64,000 bases of DNA from Zygaena filipendulae. Taxonomy: Eukaryota; Arthropoda; Insecta; Lepidoptera; Zygaenidae. The stretch is from NCBI GenBank assembly GCA_907165275.2, contig OU015652.1, forward strand, positions 9,253,001 through 9,317,000, written 5' to 3'. The position numbers and the translations under genes were made by a program. Each line of letters opens with the position of its first letter. Positions within the stretch are counted from its first letter, which is position 1. The notes under the pieces are model-generated. The model saw only the letters and a program-made list of their open reading frames with translations, was not told the origin of the DNA and did not search any database. Of this stretch, positions 25,501 through 37,500 are shown piece by piece.

Positions 25501-28500
25501 ATTTTATCCTGGAATTCCCGCGGGAACTCCGAAATTACCGCGGGTGAAACCGCGCGGGTCAGCTAGTAGATTAATAAAAATAATAGACCCGTATTTTTTG
25601 CTTTTTCAAATTATTGAAAAAATACTAAGGTAAAACGCCTTAAAGTTCAGGAGTGGGGGCTCTTGACGTCATAACGTGCTATAAATTGTAGCATGCGTAA
25701 CGTCACGCGACATTTACATGTAGGTATCTCCGTTATTTATGATTACGTAAAAAATAAAAAAATACGTGTCCAATATTTTTTATTGATCTACAAGACGAAC
25801 TAAAACTTAAAATTTGGTTGACAAGCCCATTCCAGGTTACAATATAACCTATGTTACACGGGATAGTGTAGCATTCTAATGGTGAGAGAATTTTTGAGAT
25901 CAGTAAGAGTATTTTTGGGTTAAATCGTTACAAACAAAAATACTAATTTTTCCTCTTTATATTATTAGTATAGATAATATTATGTACTTTATTATTATTA
26001 TTTTCCTCGGTGATATAACAGAAGTTTATATGTACCTACACATACGTATACTCGTATGTATACAGTTAAAGTAACGATATTGGCCACAGGTTACTATAAT
26101 AGGCTATTTGACTATTTTTTTTAGTCCGTCTTGTAGATTAATAAAAAATATTGGACACGTATTTTTCTTTTTTTACGTAATCAAAAAATAACGGCGATAC
26201 AATGAGTTGAAATTTCGCGTGACGTCACTAACTAGTGCAGTTTGTATGACGGCTTGTAGTGATAAGTGACGTCACGAGCCCTCACCCTAAACTTTGATGC
26301 GCTTTATCTTTGTGTATTTTCATTTATTTGAAAAATAAAAAATATGTGTGTAATGATTTTTGATTTTCTAAAAGACGGACTAATTAGAATTTGGATTTTC
26401 AAAAGTGGTCAACATCCCTATTTATATGATATCCTCGTTACAGGTCCGTGGTGGAAGCGACGGACGTCCAGCTGAACATGCGCGTGGGCATCCACACGGG
26501 GCGGGTGCTGTGCGGCGTGCTGGGCCTGCGCAAGTGGCAGTACGACGTGTGGTCCAATGACGTCACGCTCGCCAACAACATGGAGGCTGGAGGCGAGCCT
26601 GGGTAACAACATTGATGATATTAACTGACTGCTAAAAGAATTGATTATGCTTATTCCAATCCATTATAACCCGACCCTGCATAAGCTAACTACATATTGT
26701 AGCTGCCTCCCTACCTATAGTTTCATTCAATTCTGTCATGTAGAGTAGTAAAAGAATACACTTTTAGGAACTTTTAAGACGTGTCATTCCTTCATACTAG
26801 CATTACTCGATAAAAAATTATAGCTAAAAAGAAATCGAATAGGCGATATGTAAAATAGGTTAAATGCTATTTTTTACACTCATTATATTAGCTTCACTTG
26901 TAACTAACAATGTAGGTACCTAATAAAATCTTAAGTCAATTCTCACCTACTTCTAATTGTCGTAATGGATATGTATGTATATAATATTATATGGAGCTGA
27001 TCTGATTGTGGAGCAGCCGGAAGATGTCCATGGGAATAATTAAACGACGCAACCCTATCGAGTTGAATATCGTTTGATTGGTCTCGAAAAGGACTCTGGT
27101 GCTAGATTACTTTTTAGTTCAGTCAAACATCATAGGCGTCACCTTATTTGATTATATTCGGGATTTCACTCATGTTCATTATACTTAGTCTGAATAGTAA
27201 TTGGGTTGAATACTAATCATTTGGTGAATTTGTCAGCCGCGTGCACATAACTCAGGCAACTCTGGAGTGCCTCGGAGGTGCGTACGAGGTGGAGCCCGGC
27301 CACGGCGCCTCTCGGAACGCGTACCTGAGGGACCACTCTGTGCAGACGTACTTCATCATCCCGCCTCCGAGGCGGAGAAAAGTGAGTAATTACCTATATC
27401 TATAAAACAATAAACAATAAAATAAAAAAAGTGTGCTTAAGGGACCCCGCGTCAAGAACAAAGTCAAACGAGGAATTCCGAAAACAGGTGAGTGGAATGG
27501 CACAGATATAATAAAACCGACCAGCTGGTACCCGCAGTTTGACCCGAGTGAATTTCCCGAACGACTGCCCTACGGAAAAACAAAGCAACTGACATATTTT
27601 TCTAAATGAGTTATTTGGATTTTTGGCACTTTTCTTTCCCGGCATACCATCTCGCCGGTGGGGAGGTTCCCCTTTGGTGGTGGTCGAGCCATATCATCAT
27701 GCCGATGCCGCTACAGTGTGTTTTAAATTAAGCGGTTTTCGGTTTTTTGCCACTCCTGTAAAACTTATTCCGATGCAACTACTTTGTTTTACCGTAGGGC
27801 AGCCGTAAACTACTGTACCGGTATAAAAAATATTGACCCAGAAAATAAGCTATCAAGTTTAGGTATCAAAAAATGTACCTACAACGTAAAAATGTTGCTA
27901 ATGACTGAAATGCCATCTTTTATAGGCTAAATTATGCGAAGCTTTCCGCCAAACCGGATATTAATCTCGTGATGATTTTATTAAGTAACTATATAACTAT
28001 AAGATAAAATTGTAGGTTGTAGTGTGGACTATTGATACATATAGGTAGGTATAGGTTTTTTGGTATTGGTAATATTGATCTACCTCATACAGAGAAGTTA
28101 TATAAATTCCCCAATGTAGCTCTTTGCTATATTCTTCCGCATCTCTGTTTGCTGTAGTTCGGTGTTCTGCGCGAACTTGTTCAAGTTCAATTGATTGATA
28201 ATGACAGATGACTAGAACGGACGTGACGTTGAATAACGTCTAATAAGGTCAAAGAGGACGCGAATTTCCTGAGAGCCGATATTTTTTTACTCAATCATAT
28301 TTTTATAATAAGTAACAGTATTAAATAATGATCATAATTATTGCAATAATATTGCCTGTACAATTAGCTTACCTATGCTTACTGTCAAAGATAAAGATAT
28401 TTTATTCAAAAACTGTTATTTTTATATAAATTTATTGTTAGCAATGAGTTTATATAAAAATTAATTTGTAACCTTTCTACATCCTTTTCATAATATCTTT

Positions 28501-31500
28501 AGTTTTACAAAGTTTTCCTATTCTATAGTGATTACATAAACATGATTTGTGTCATAAGTGCCGCATTGAAAAAAAGCGAACACTTTTGAGGGTTGTTAAA
28601 TTTTATTAGATACTATTGCAATAAAACTAGGGGCCAAACTTGCGCCAACGCCACCAACCGCTATAAAATCATAGCTTCTAAGCTTTGACGTAAGAAAAAG
28701 TAGGTACGCTGTAACATTATTGTTTTTAAGATATTTAATTTAAAAAGATATTGGTGTGAAATATGATATAACTAGCTGTGCCCCGCGGTTTCACCCGCGG
28801 TAATTTCAGAGTTCCCGCGGGAATTCCGGGGTAAAAAGTACCCTATGTGCTTCTCTGTACCCCTGACAACGTGCATGCCAAATTTCATCCAAATCGGTTC
28901 AGCCGTTTTTGCGTGATTGAGTAACAAACATCCAAACATCCACACTTTCACATTTATAATATTAGTAGGATTACCATTTTCTTTTTAAATTAAATATCTA
29001 CCTACTTTACGTATAACACTATTTTTTGTTGGTAATTCTGCAACATTTAAACGTGATACTAAAAAGTTAAAACAAAACGCAAAAAAGGGCCACTTTTGGT
29101 AGTTCTCAATTCAACTCTTTTGATTGCAAAACTGCATAATTTATCATCCAAAAAATTTTATTCTCCATGCTCCTATCTTAGAAGATATGATTTCTTATAA
29201 GCACTGGCGTTGGCGACTCGGCAAGGGCTAATGCATCTTTCGATGTCTGGCGATCTCCTATGCCAAGCTTCGTAATAATAAATTAGAATATGTTTGCGGA
29301 TCGCTCCACAGCAGGGTTGTTTGACGACGGGCATGTCGGTGGGTTCCGGTCGACGCAAGCTGTCCTTCAAGAATGTCTCCAACGTAGTGGTGCAGCTGCT
29401 CCACTCCATCAAGTTCAACGTGGACGTGCCCTTCTCCAACATGGCCGCCTCGCCACAGGAACTGAAGGCCAACGCTGCCAGGAAGGTATTATTCTCGTAT
29501 TTTTTTATTTGACTTTGACTTTGAATAAAGAACAGATATTTTTCTTCAATTAAAACATAAACACAAATTCGAGTTTTATTATAGAACAGCGGTTACCACA
29601 CGATCAGCGATATTTATTATGATTTATGTAAGTTGTAGTTTTTATGTTATTTTTTTAAAGTGTTTGTGAATTTATTACAGCTTGCGCTGGGTTCCGAATT
29701 AGTGTTGGAATGACGAATGTGTTACTTTTGAAGAATAAGTTCTGTTGACCTTCGGGATTTTTACAATTTTTAGGAAGTCCGAACTGTTTACCATGTTTCT
29801 CCTTTATTGCACAGTTGTTGAGTTATTTTCCAAATACGCACACTATTGGACATGCCTGAACAGTACTGGGCGTCTGTCCGCTGTCCACGGCTTTAGTTCT
29901 TGAATTTCAAGTGATTTGTAATTTCTCATTACTACCTACGGGAGTTTCCTTTCAATTCTCCAAGGTAAGTTTTCTTCTGACTTTTAATATAATTTGTTTT
30001 ATTGGGTGTGGTGTTTGGTTTAATTTAAGGAGATACGTAGTATGGGATAAGTTTACACGTTATTTTACAGTTTACACCCTAACATTGGGTTAATATATTG
30101 TAGTAAGGCAAATATTTCTAAACATGAAAAGCATAATACAATCGGATCTCAACATCCAACCAAACTACTGTTTTACATTAAAATACTAAACACGAAATAT
30201 TTTTGTGCTAAAAAGTAGTTTTGGTCTTTAACACTAAAATTACTTTTTAACACTTATACTGAATAACTAAAATGGCTGCGACCTACTGGTAAACAATTTA
30301 ATAGCTGCGCTTAAATCCAATTGTATTTAAGCGATTTCGCTAATAATAGGTTCTCAATACGATTCGGATGGTTTTTTGGTTTTACCAGCTATCAGTTAGA
30401 AACTACTCGACCGATTAGTTTGTTTTTTATATTATGATCTGATGCAGTTTACGACCACGGAAAAGACGAAGTGTAGCAATGTAGAGACGCAAATGTAGAT
30501 TATGTAAATGTAATGTCTCGTCACAGATAATATTATAATAATTAATAATACTATGTTCCGTGCAGCGCTATATGTTGAGTGTTGATGTCGATTGTCGAGT
30601 GTCGTATAACAAGGCGAGGCGCGGCGTTACTGTGCAGGTGATGGACCTGAAGCGCGCGCTGCACGCGGAGCCCGGCTCGGCGGAGGCGATGCGGCTGGCG
30701 GCGCTGCGGGACGAGCGAGACGTGAGCGGCCCCCTCCACGCCGCGCCCGCCCCCGCACGCCCCGACCACCACACCTTCGACGCGGTCATGCAGCACCATG
30801 CACTGCGCACACAAGCAACGGTCCACATGCACACCGTACCCGTACCTACCCATATCTACGTCATATACCTACTGCCGTCGCCTATGAGCAAGGGTTTCAA
30901 CATGGATGGAGCATAGGATAAACCAACGATAGATAGACTGCATCGCTGGACCCCAGCAGTCTGCAAAATTTTATTATGATCCGTTGAGCCGTCGAGGCGT
31001 GAAAGCGCGCGGCGTAACAAACAAACAAAATTACTTTCGCATTTATTATAGTAAGGATTAGGTATGTTTATTTTCGTGCAGTGCAGCCGCCAATAAATTA
31101 CATCTTCGACCGGGTAACAATTTGTAGATCGGTTAGAAAGTGTTATGAGTAACTGGTATAAAATTGGTATAATTGGTCGTTCTCCATACTGTTATGCTCC
31201 ATCCATGTTTATTTCGTCCTTGCGTCACATCACGTATCCATCTACGCGCTCATTTATCTGTGCACGCACTTTTTTAACTTGATCTAGACTTGAGTAGATG
31301 TCACCAGGATAGAATACTTACATAATTTTTTGCCATAATAACTGTAGTAGGTTCCAATAGCACAACCATAGAATATAACGGATGGAGACGACAATACGAC
31401 AATAAATGAAAACACCAGCAGTACTAATATATTTATAAAGTATATCTAATAAAACTATCAAATAATCCTCATTTTAGTAATCTCGCGCGAAATCTAAATT

Positions 31501-34500
31501 TTTCTTTATAAAAATTTTCTTCATATTGTATTTTTTCCTAGGTAACTAAGTTATCACGGATAGGTAAACCACCTCCGTATAGTAAAAAAATATGCCACGT
31601 TGCCAACTCGCAGCAAGTTTCAGCGCGCATGGCGCCAATCAGATGGCACAGCGCGCGTGCGTAGTTGCCGCTCTTATCACGGGTTAGTGAACCAATATTA
31701 ACTAATTTTTTTTCATCTTTTGTCCTATTTAATTTGTGCGAAAAAAAAAAAAATTCTATTTCGATATTAGGACTTTTTTGATAATTTCATTATACTCTAA
31801 TATATTATTATTGGTCAAGCGTAGTACTTATAAGTTCTTTGTTATTGGTATTGCCGGTGTTTTCATTTATTGCCGTATTGTCGGGACACTAGGGGTGAAA
31901 ATGGGTTTTCACGTTTGGTCTACGTATTTAAATGGAAGAAGTGTGTCTAGATTTGGTAGCTAGAATAGGTAGTGATAAATTCAGATTACGAATACCTATG
32001 TCTCATGTCTCATAGGCACAAAAAAATATAATATACTTACGAGCAATAAGTAAGTACCTATCTTCCCTCCATGAGATCAATGATAGCACACAAAAAAAAT
32101 GTTATATTCTAACTTAACTAGTTTGTTGCATTTCAAAAACGTGCTTAAAACTAGTATTTCAACATTTCAATGTGAATAGGCATATTTTAAGCATAATTTA
32201 TTTAAATGGTTTTTCAGTAATTTTGTGAGAGTAACAGATGAAAAAGACGATTAGTTTATTTACGATTCTCTGAATAGATTGCAACCCTACTACAGACCAG
32301 TCGAATAAAATATAATGCACCGCACAGATAAGCGTGTTAGCGTATATAAACTACACGGAACGTGCACATATAATATACGTGCACATATTCACTAGCCTCA
32401 CATTTAATATGTGTGCGTTCCGACAAGGGATGTTGACTACTATTGAAAATCAAAATTCTAATTAGTCCGTCAGTTAGAAAATAAAAAAACAATAGACACG
32501 TATTTTTTGCTTTTTTAAATAAATTAAAATATACAGAGATAAAGCGCATTAAAGTTTAGGATGAGGAGGTCGTGACGTCACTAACCGCAAAAACGCCATA
32601 CACACTGTCAGAATAGTGACGTCACGCGAAATTTCAACTCAATATATCGCCGTTATTTTTTGATTACGTAAAAAAAGAAAAAATACGTGTCCAATATTTT
32701 TTAATAATCTACAAGACGGACTAAAAAATAAAAATTAGTCAACATGCCCATTAAGGGCGATATAGTTCCCAATCTAGTATTACTAAATCTGTATGCCACG
32801 GATATATCGCCCGGGGACTAATGGTTTTTTTGCTTCAGAACATTGTACATGACTCGCATTGATCTCTACAATGCGTCTCATAAAACGCGCAATGAATGAT
32901 AACCTCGCTTGGTTTCTAGTAGATTAGTTTAATTTCCGAGTGATGGTTTTTGTCGACTACCGCCTTACATTATGCTGCTCTAATTTGTATTATTTAAAAC
33001 TTTGCAAGCCGAAGCTTTGTTACGAACACTCACTACACAGTAATGTGATCATTTGGATTTTGTTAATCTTTTTGCTTCGCACTAAATTGTTTTTCGTATG
33101 AGAAAAAAAAAATGTCTGAGAACATGGACGTGTCAAGGTATTGAAATTTGTTTACAAAGCTCAAAACATATGTAGGACTTTTAAATTCTCCTCTCCTTGT
33201 TACGTACCGAGTTCCTTCTCCAGTATAAGTGTCATAGTTGCTGGTATTGTTATAATTATATAGTTATTATTAAAAAACCATTGGATATTGACTAAACACA
33301 AGAATACTCTCTTTACATAGTACCTACTGTATTGCATTACGACCACAATTAATACTTCTCAATTGTTTCTATCAAGTCTGCAATCAGAAGCATCGAAGTA
33401 ATTAGTTACAGCTCAACTTGTAAGATGTGTGGGAGTATCAGATACACCAGCAACTAACATGGCACGTGTGCTCGTTGTTTTTTCAGATCCTCTTATTCCG
33501 ACCATGGACATTAGTTCCGCGACAATGTGCCGCCGAAACAGTAAGCGCTGGCAAGATGTTTGTTGTTCATGTGTATTCTGTTCTCCACCGTTCACTGGAC
33601 GACACACACGCAAATACCCCCGACAGATGTCGTTATTATCAATATGTCTATTGTTATTTAATTGAATAAAATCGTATTTCTATTATGATCGTAATTAATT
33701 GTTTACCAATACGTATAGTTTGGCCGCAATACAGCATTGAGCCTCAGAAGAATCGTTCGTAATCTATTTGATACGTAACAATTTAAATTGTTAAATTTTA
33801 TGGTTATGAATTATGTGTTTATTATTGTTATTGTTTGTTTTCTTATTATTTTGACGAGTTCTGTTTTATTATAATAAAGCCGGATGCACTGAAATGTGTT
33901 TCACTCGCAGTCCCCGCTGGTCACCCAGAGCACTACAGCATGGCATGACCCTGTCTCCACTAACATGCATGGTGTGAACTGTCCTGATATTAACCATGAT
34001 TGTTTGTACCTTACAGTTGTAGACGTTTTAGACGTTTCGTTAGAAAAACTCAGTTCTTTTTGTTACTGGAGTATTACTATTGTTACATAATATAATTATT
34101 TTCCCTACTATAGTTTCGAACTTCTAATCATGGATCAAATTGGTCCATGTTTTAATTTAAACTTTATAAAATGTTCAATTAAAATATTTCATATTAAAAT
34201 GTTATCTTAATAACTGGAATATAAACGGATAGATTTATATGCTCTATATTTTTATGTTCATCTACTTTAATAATGTGATGCTGCTTCGGAGATTGGATTT
34301 TTTTAATTCTAAGGTCAGTTCAAACAAAAGATTAAAATCAGCATGCAGTGGACCTCATGTGTACACGTTGTGGACCCTGCAGATCTAGTACTCGACGACC
34401 TTTCACTTCACAAAAAAATCCATAAACACCCCAAGTTATTTAAACCGATTGTTCGTGTTCTCCAATCGTTGTCGTATTATAGATGAAACTTAGGTGAAAC

Positions 34501-37500
34501 GGGGAAATAAGACAATGAACCTTGAGCGTGACGCTGTTGAATTCACAGAATAAAGTGACGGAGAAGTCGAAGCGTCCGTTGAAAAAGCGTCACTCGTCTG
34601 TGTACCACCAGCCCACGAACCGCGTCAACAAGTACCTGGCGCAGGCAATCGACGCGCGCTCCGTGCACCGCGAGAAGGCCACGCACGTGCACCTGCTCAC
34701 ACTCTGCTTCAAGGACCCCTCCAAAGAAGCACAGGTGAGGAGGGGCCGACGTTCACTGGAACATCCGTTCAATATTAAAGAGGGGAGACTTGGTACAGGG
34801 ATTATTCCTTCTGTTGTTGTTATTAAGAGTTTTTAGAATTTCAAACCCTAATCTATTAGTCACTGCTAAGTTTAGAGTAGATTTGCTGAATATATGTATA
34901 CAGCAGCACACATGCAGAAAATACAAGGTGTTTATCCTATGGGATGAGGCATAAGGATATTTAAACCACTCAGTATCGAGCGTCGAACGACGGTGGCTGG
35001 GCGGGGTCGCTGGGCGCGGCGCTGGGAGCGCTCGCGACGGCCGGCGCCCTGCAGGCGGCCATCTTGCCGCGCACCACCATCTTGCTGCTGCTGTTCGTGA
35101 CCGCGTTCACCTGGTCCGCCGCCGTGCTCGCGCTCACGCTCGCCGCGAGGCTGCACCTCATACCGTGCGACGTGTCGCGCCCTTTCGCGCTCAGGAACGC
35201 CATCACAACATTCACTATTGTGTTGGGATATGCCGTCGGGCAAGTTAATGTGGTGAGGAGACACTGTTTCTTCAATAGATATTTCTTTTGCACCTCGTGG
35301 TAAAACTAGAAGAGTAGGTATTGTTACGTGCTAGGGTTCTTTATTCGGAGATTAACACTAACTTTACAAAAACGCTAGGTCTAGGGTTCCTAGGTCTAGG
35401 TATCGCAACACTGAAACACTAAATGACTGATCTCGAAGTCCGATAGTCTCGCCAAGGTCGCAGGTAGTCGCAGGTATCGCTCAAGATTCACTCGTAGTTA
35501 TCGCTTCGAAAGCTCAAACTGAACTGCCCGTCCGGTTCGGTTGCGCCGTTTATATACCCAACCGAACGGGGCTCTAGAATGTTCGAGTCCGATGTGTTTT
35601 ACTAGAAACTCGGCCGAACGTTTCTAGAATAGAACTTCTATCGAATTCGCTACTCCAATGTGTTTGCTTTACATTGCGTGTTTTGTATGCATTGCGCGTT
35701 TTGCATACATTGCGCGCTATTAATCTAGCTCGACCGCGACACTGCCCCCTTCTTAGAGATGCTCGTCCCGAGCGTCACTATTGCTGCCTTGATAACGTGC
35801 TAAGCGGTCGATGTGCACTATTTTGAAAGCTCCCCTTGGTTGACGTTGAATCCGATACGTCACGTCATTCATCCGGGTAACAACCTTGTACGGGCCTTCC
35901 CATCGAGTCTGTAATTTCGGAGATTTTCCCTTTCGACGGATAGGATTGTGTAGCCATACAAGTGATCCCTCCTCAAAACCACTTGTATTCGCCCTCCGGT
36001 CATATCTCGTCTTCATGTTCTCGCTTGACTGCAAACCATGCTCTCGAACCAAAGCATAGACGTCCTGCATTTTTTCCCGTAGATCGGAAACGTAGTCCTG
36101 CATCGATTGGGGGTCATCTGGAGGTCCGCCTGTCAGTAAATCCACTGGTAGCCGTAGTTCTCTACCGAAATTCACATACGCTGGGGTCGCCTTCGTGCTC
36201 TCATGCTCAGATGTTCTGTAGGCGAGTAGGAACAGCGGTATGAATTTGTCCCAATCCCTCTGGTGTTTATCAACCAGTTTCGCCAAATTCCTCTCTAGCG
36301 TCTGGTTAAACCTCTCCACCATGCCGTCGGACTGAGGGTGATATGGCGTGGTCCTCGTCTTGTGCATTCCCAAGATTTTGCACATTTCCTGGAATAGCTG
36401 GGATTCGAAGTTCCTGCCTTGATCTGAGTGGATTTCCAAGGGTACGCCGAATCGACATATCACTTCCTCAACCAACTTGGAGGCTACTGTCGTGGCTTCC
36501 TGATTAGGTATGGCGAACACTTCCGGCCACTTGGTGAAATAATCCATGACGACCAAGAAGTACTTGTTCCCTGACTCGGTCACTGGAAAAGGTCCAGCCA
36601 CGTCAACAGCAATTCTTTCCCAGGGCGCACCAATATTATAGAGTTGGAGGTTTCCGCGGGTCCTAGTTGACGGACCTTTGACTGCAGCACAAGTGGTACA
36701 TTTGCGGTACCATTCCTGCACATCCTCTCGACAATGAAGCCAGTAGAATCTTTCTCTCACTTTTGTTAATGTTCTCTTCACGCCAAGATGTCCACCTGAA
36801 ACCCCATCGTGTATTTCACGAAGAACATCTTTCACCCTGGTCCTTGGAACAACTAACTGAAGGTGGAACTCTCTGCCGTTAGGTTTCTCCCATTTTCGGT
36901 AAAGTATTCCGTTCTGCAGAACAAAGCTGTCCCATTGGGCCCAATAGGCTTTAGTGACAGGGCTAGTGGGTGCGACCTCAACCCATTTTGGTTTGTCCGC
37001 ACTACGTTTTTTCCAAGCCACGATGAGCCGAACGTCTTCATCATCTTCCTGAGCTTCTCTCATGGCCTCATCTTGCCACAGTCCCGGAGGGCTCGTTCTC
37101 GTAAGCTTAACAGCCAGTTCTTTCGAATCCTGTTTGACACAATGCTTACAATCTTCCGGGCATGGCCTTCTTGAGAGGGCTTCAGCGTTGCCATGGGCCT
37201 TCCCACTACGCACCTGTGCGATGACCGTTGCTGGGGCTTTTTTCACACCAGCCAGTACCTGTCCTGTAGTCCTGGCTGTCACACCTTTTCCCTGATTCCC
37301 GACAGGGGACAGAGTCTCCTGCCTCTTTGTCAGGTCATCAACTTGTTTCTGCAGCTTAAGGATTTTTCCTGTCACCTCGTTCTTCTTCGGGCAGGAGAAC
37401 TGCATGTGGCCTCGTTCACCGCATTTGTAGCACATGAATCCAGTCTTCTTTAGGGGGGCCTTAATTGCTTTAACTTCCTCAATGACCTCTCGCAGCTTAT

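Larger units (their letters stand above)
25263..25976 (-). mobile_element. Helitron-like repeat split by a MITE
   Basis: CTAGCTGTTCCCCGCAGTTT opens the copy. It is interrupted at 25306 and resumes after 25828 with CCTATGTTACACGGGATAG, ending TTATATTATTAGTATAGATA. It is the outermost layer of a three-level nest. Confidence 0.7.
12015..26443. other. rut intron b-c, 14.4 kb of nested repeats
   Basis: The intron holds a GC-rich patch (about 12327-12385), MITE B copy 2 split by a Helitron-like copy, hairpins (14157-14210, 14769-14830), several Helitron-like copies, a Spy element, a foldback palindrome, a TIR pair (22438-23037) and two MITEs of family A near its 3' end. I see no additional cyclase exon. 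Confidence 0.8.
27382..29314. other. rut intron d-e
   Basis: The intron contains an inverted-repeat element at 27562-27807 preceded by a remnant of a Helitron-like end, and a complete reverse Helitron-like copy at 28772-28970. The rest is unremarkable AT-rich DNA. Confidence 0.8.
30722..34548. other. rut intron f-g
   Basis: 3.8 kb containing a partial Helitron-like copy (about 30960-31058), a complete family A MITE (32427-32749) and a possible 54-nt exon (33487-33540). Otherwise no features. Confidence 0.7.

Noticed and set aside
30560..30916. Independent 118-codon gene around exon f
   Set aside because: The frame coincides with candidate exon f and continues only into GC-rich intron; no separate domain.
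33911..33971. Possible rut exon after 'cactcgcag'
   Set aside because: With the only good donor (gtgtga) its length is 61 nt and would shift the frame into an immediate stop in exon g.
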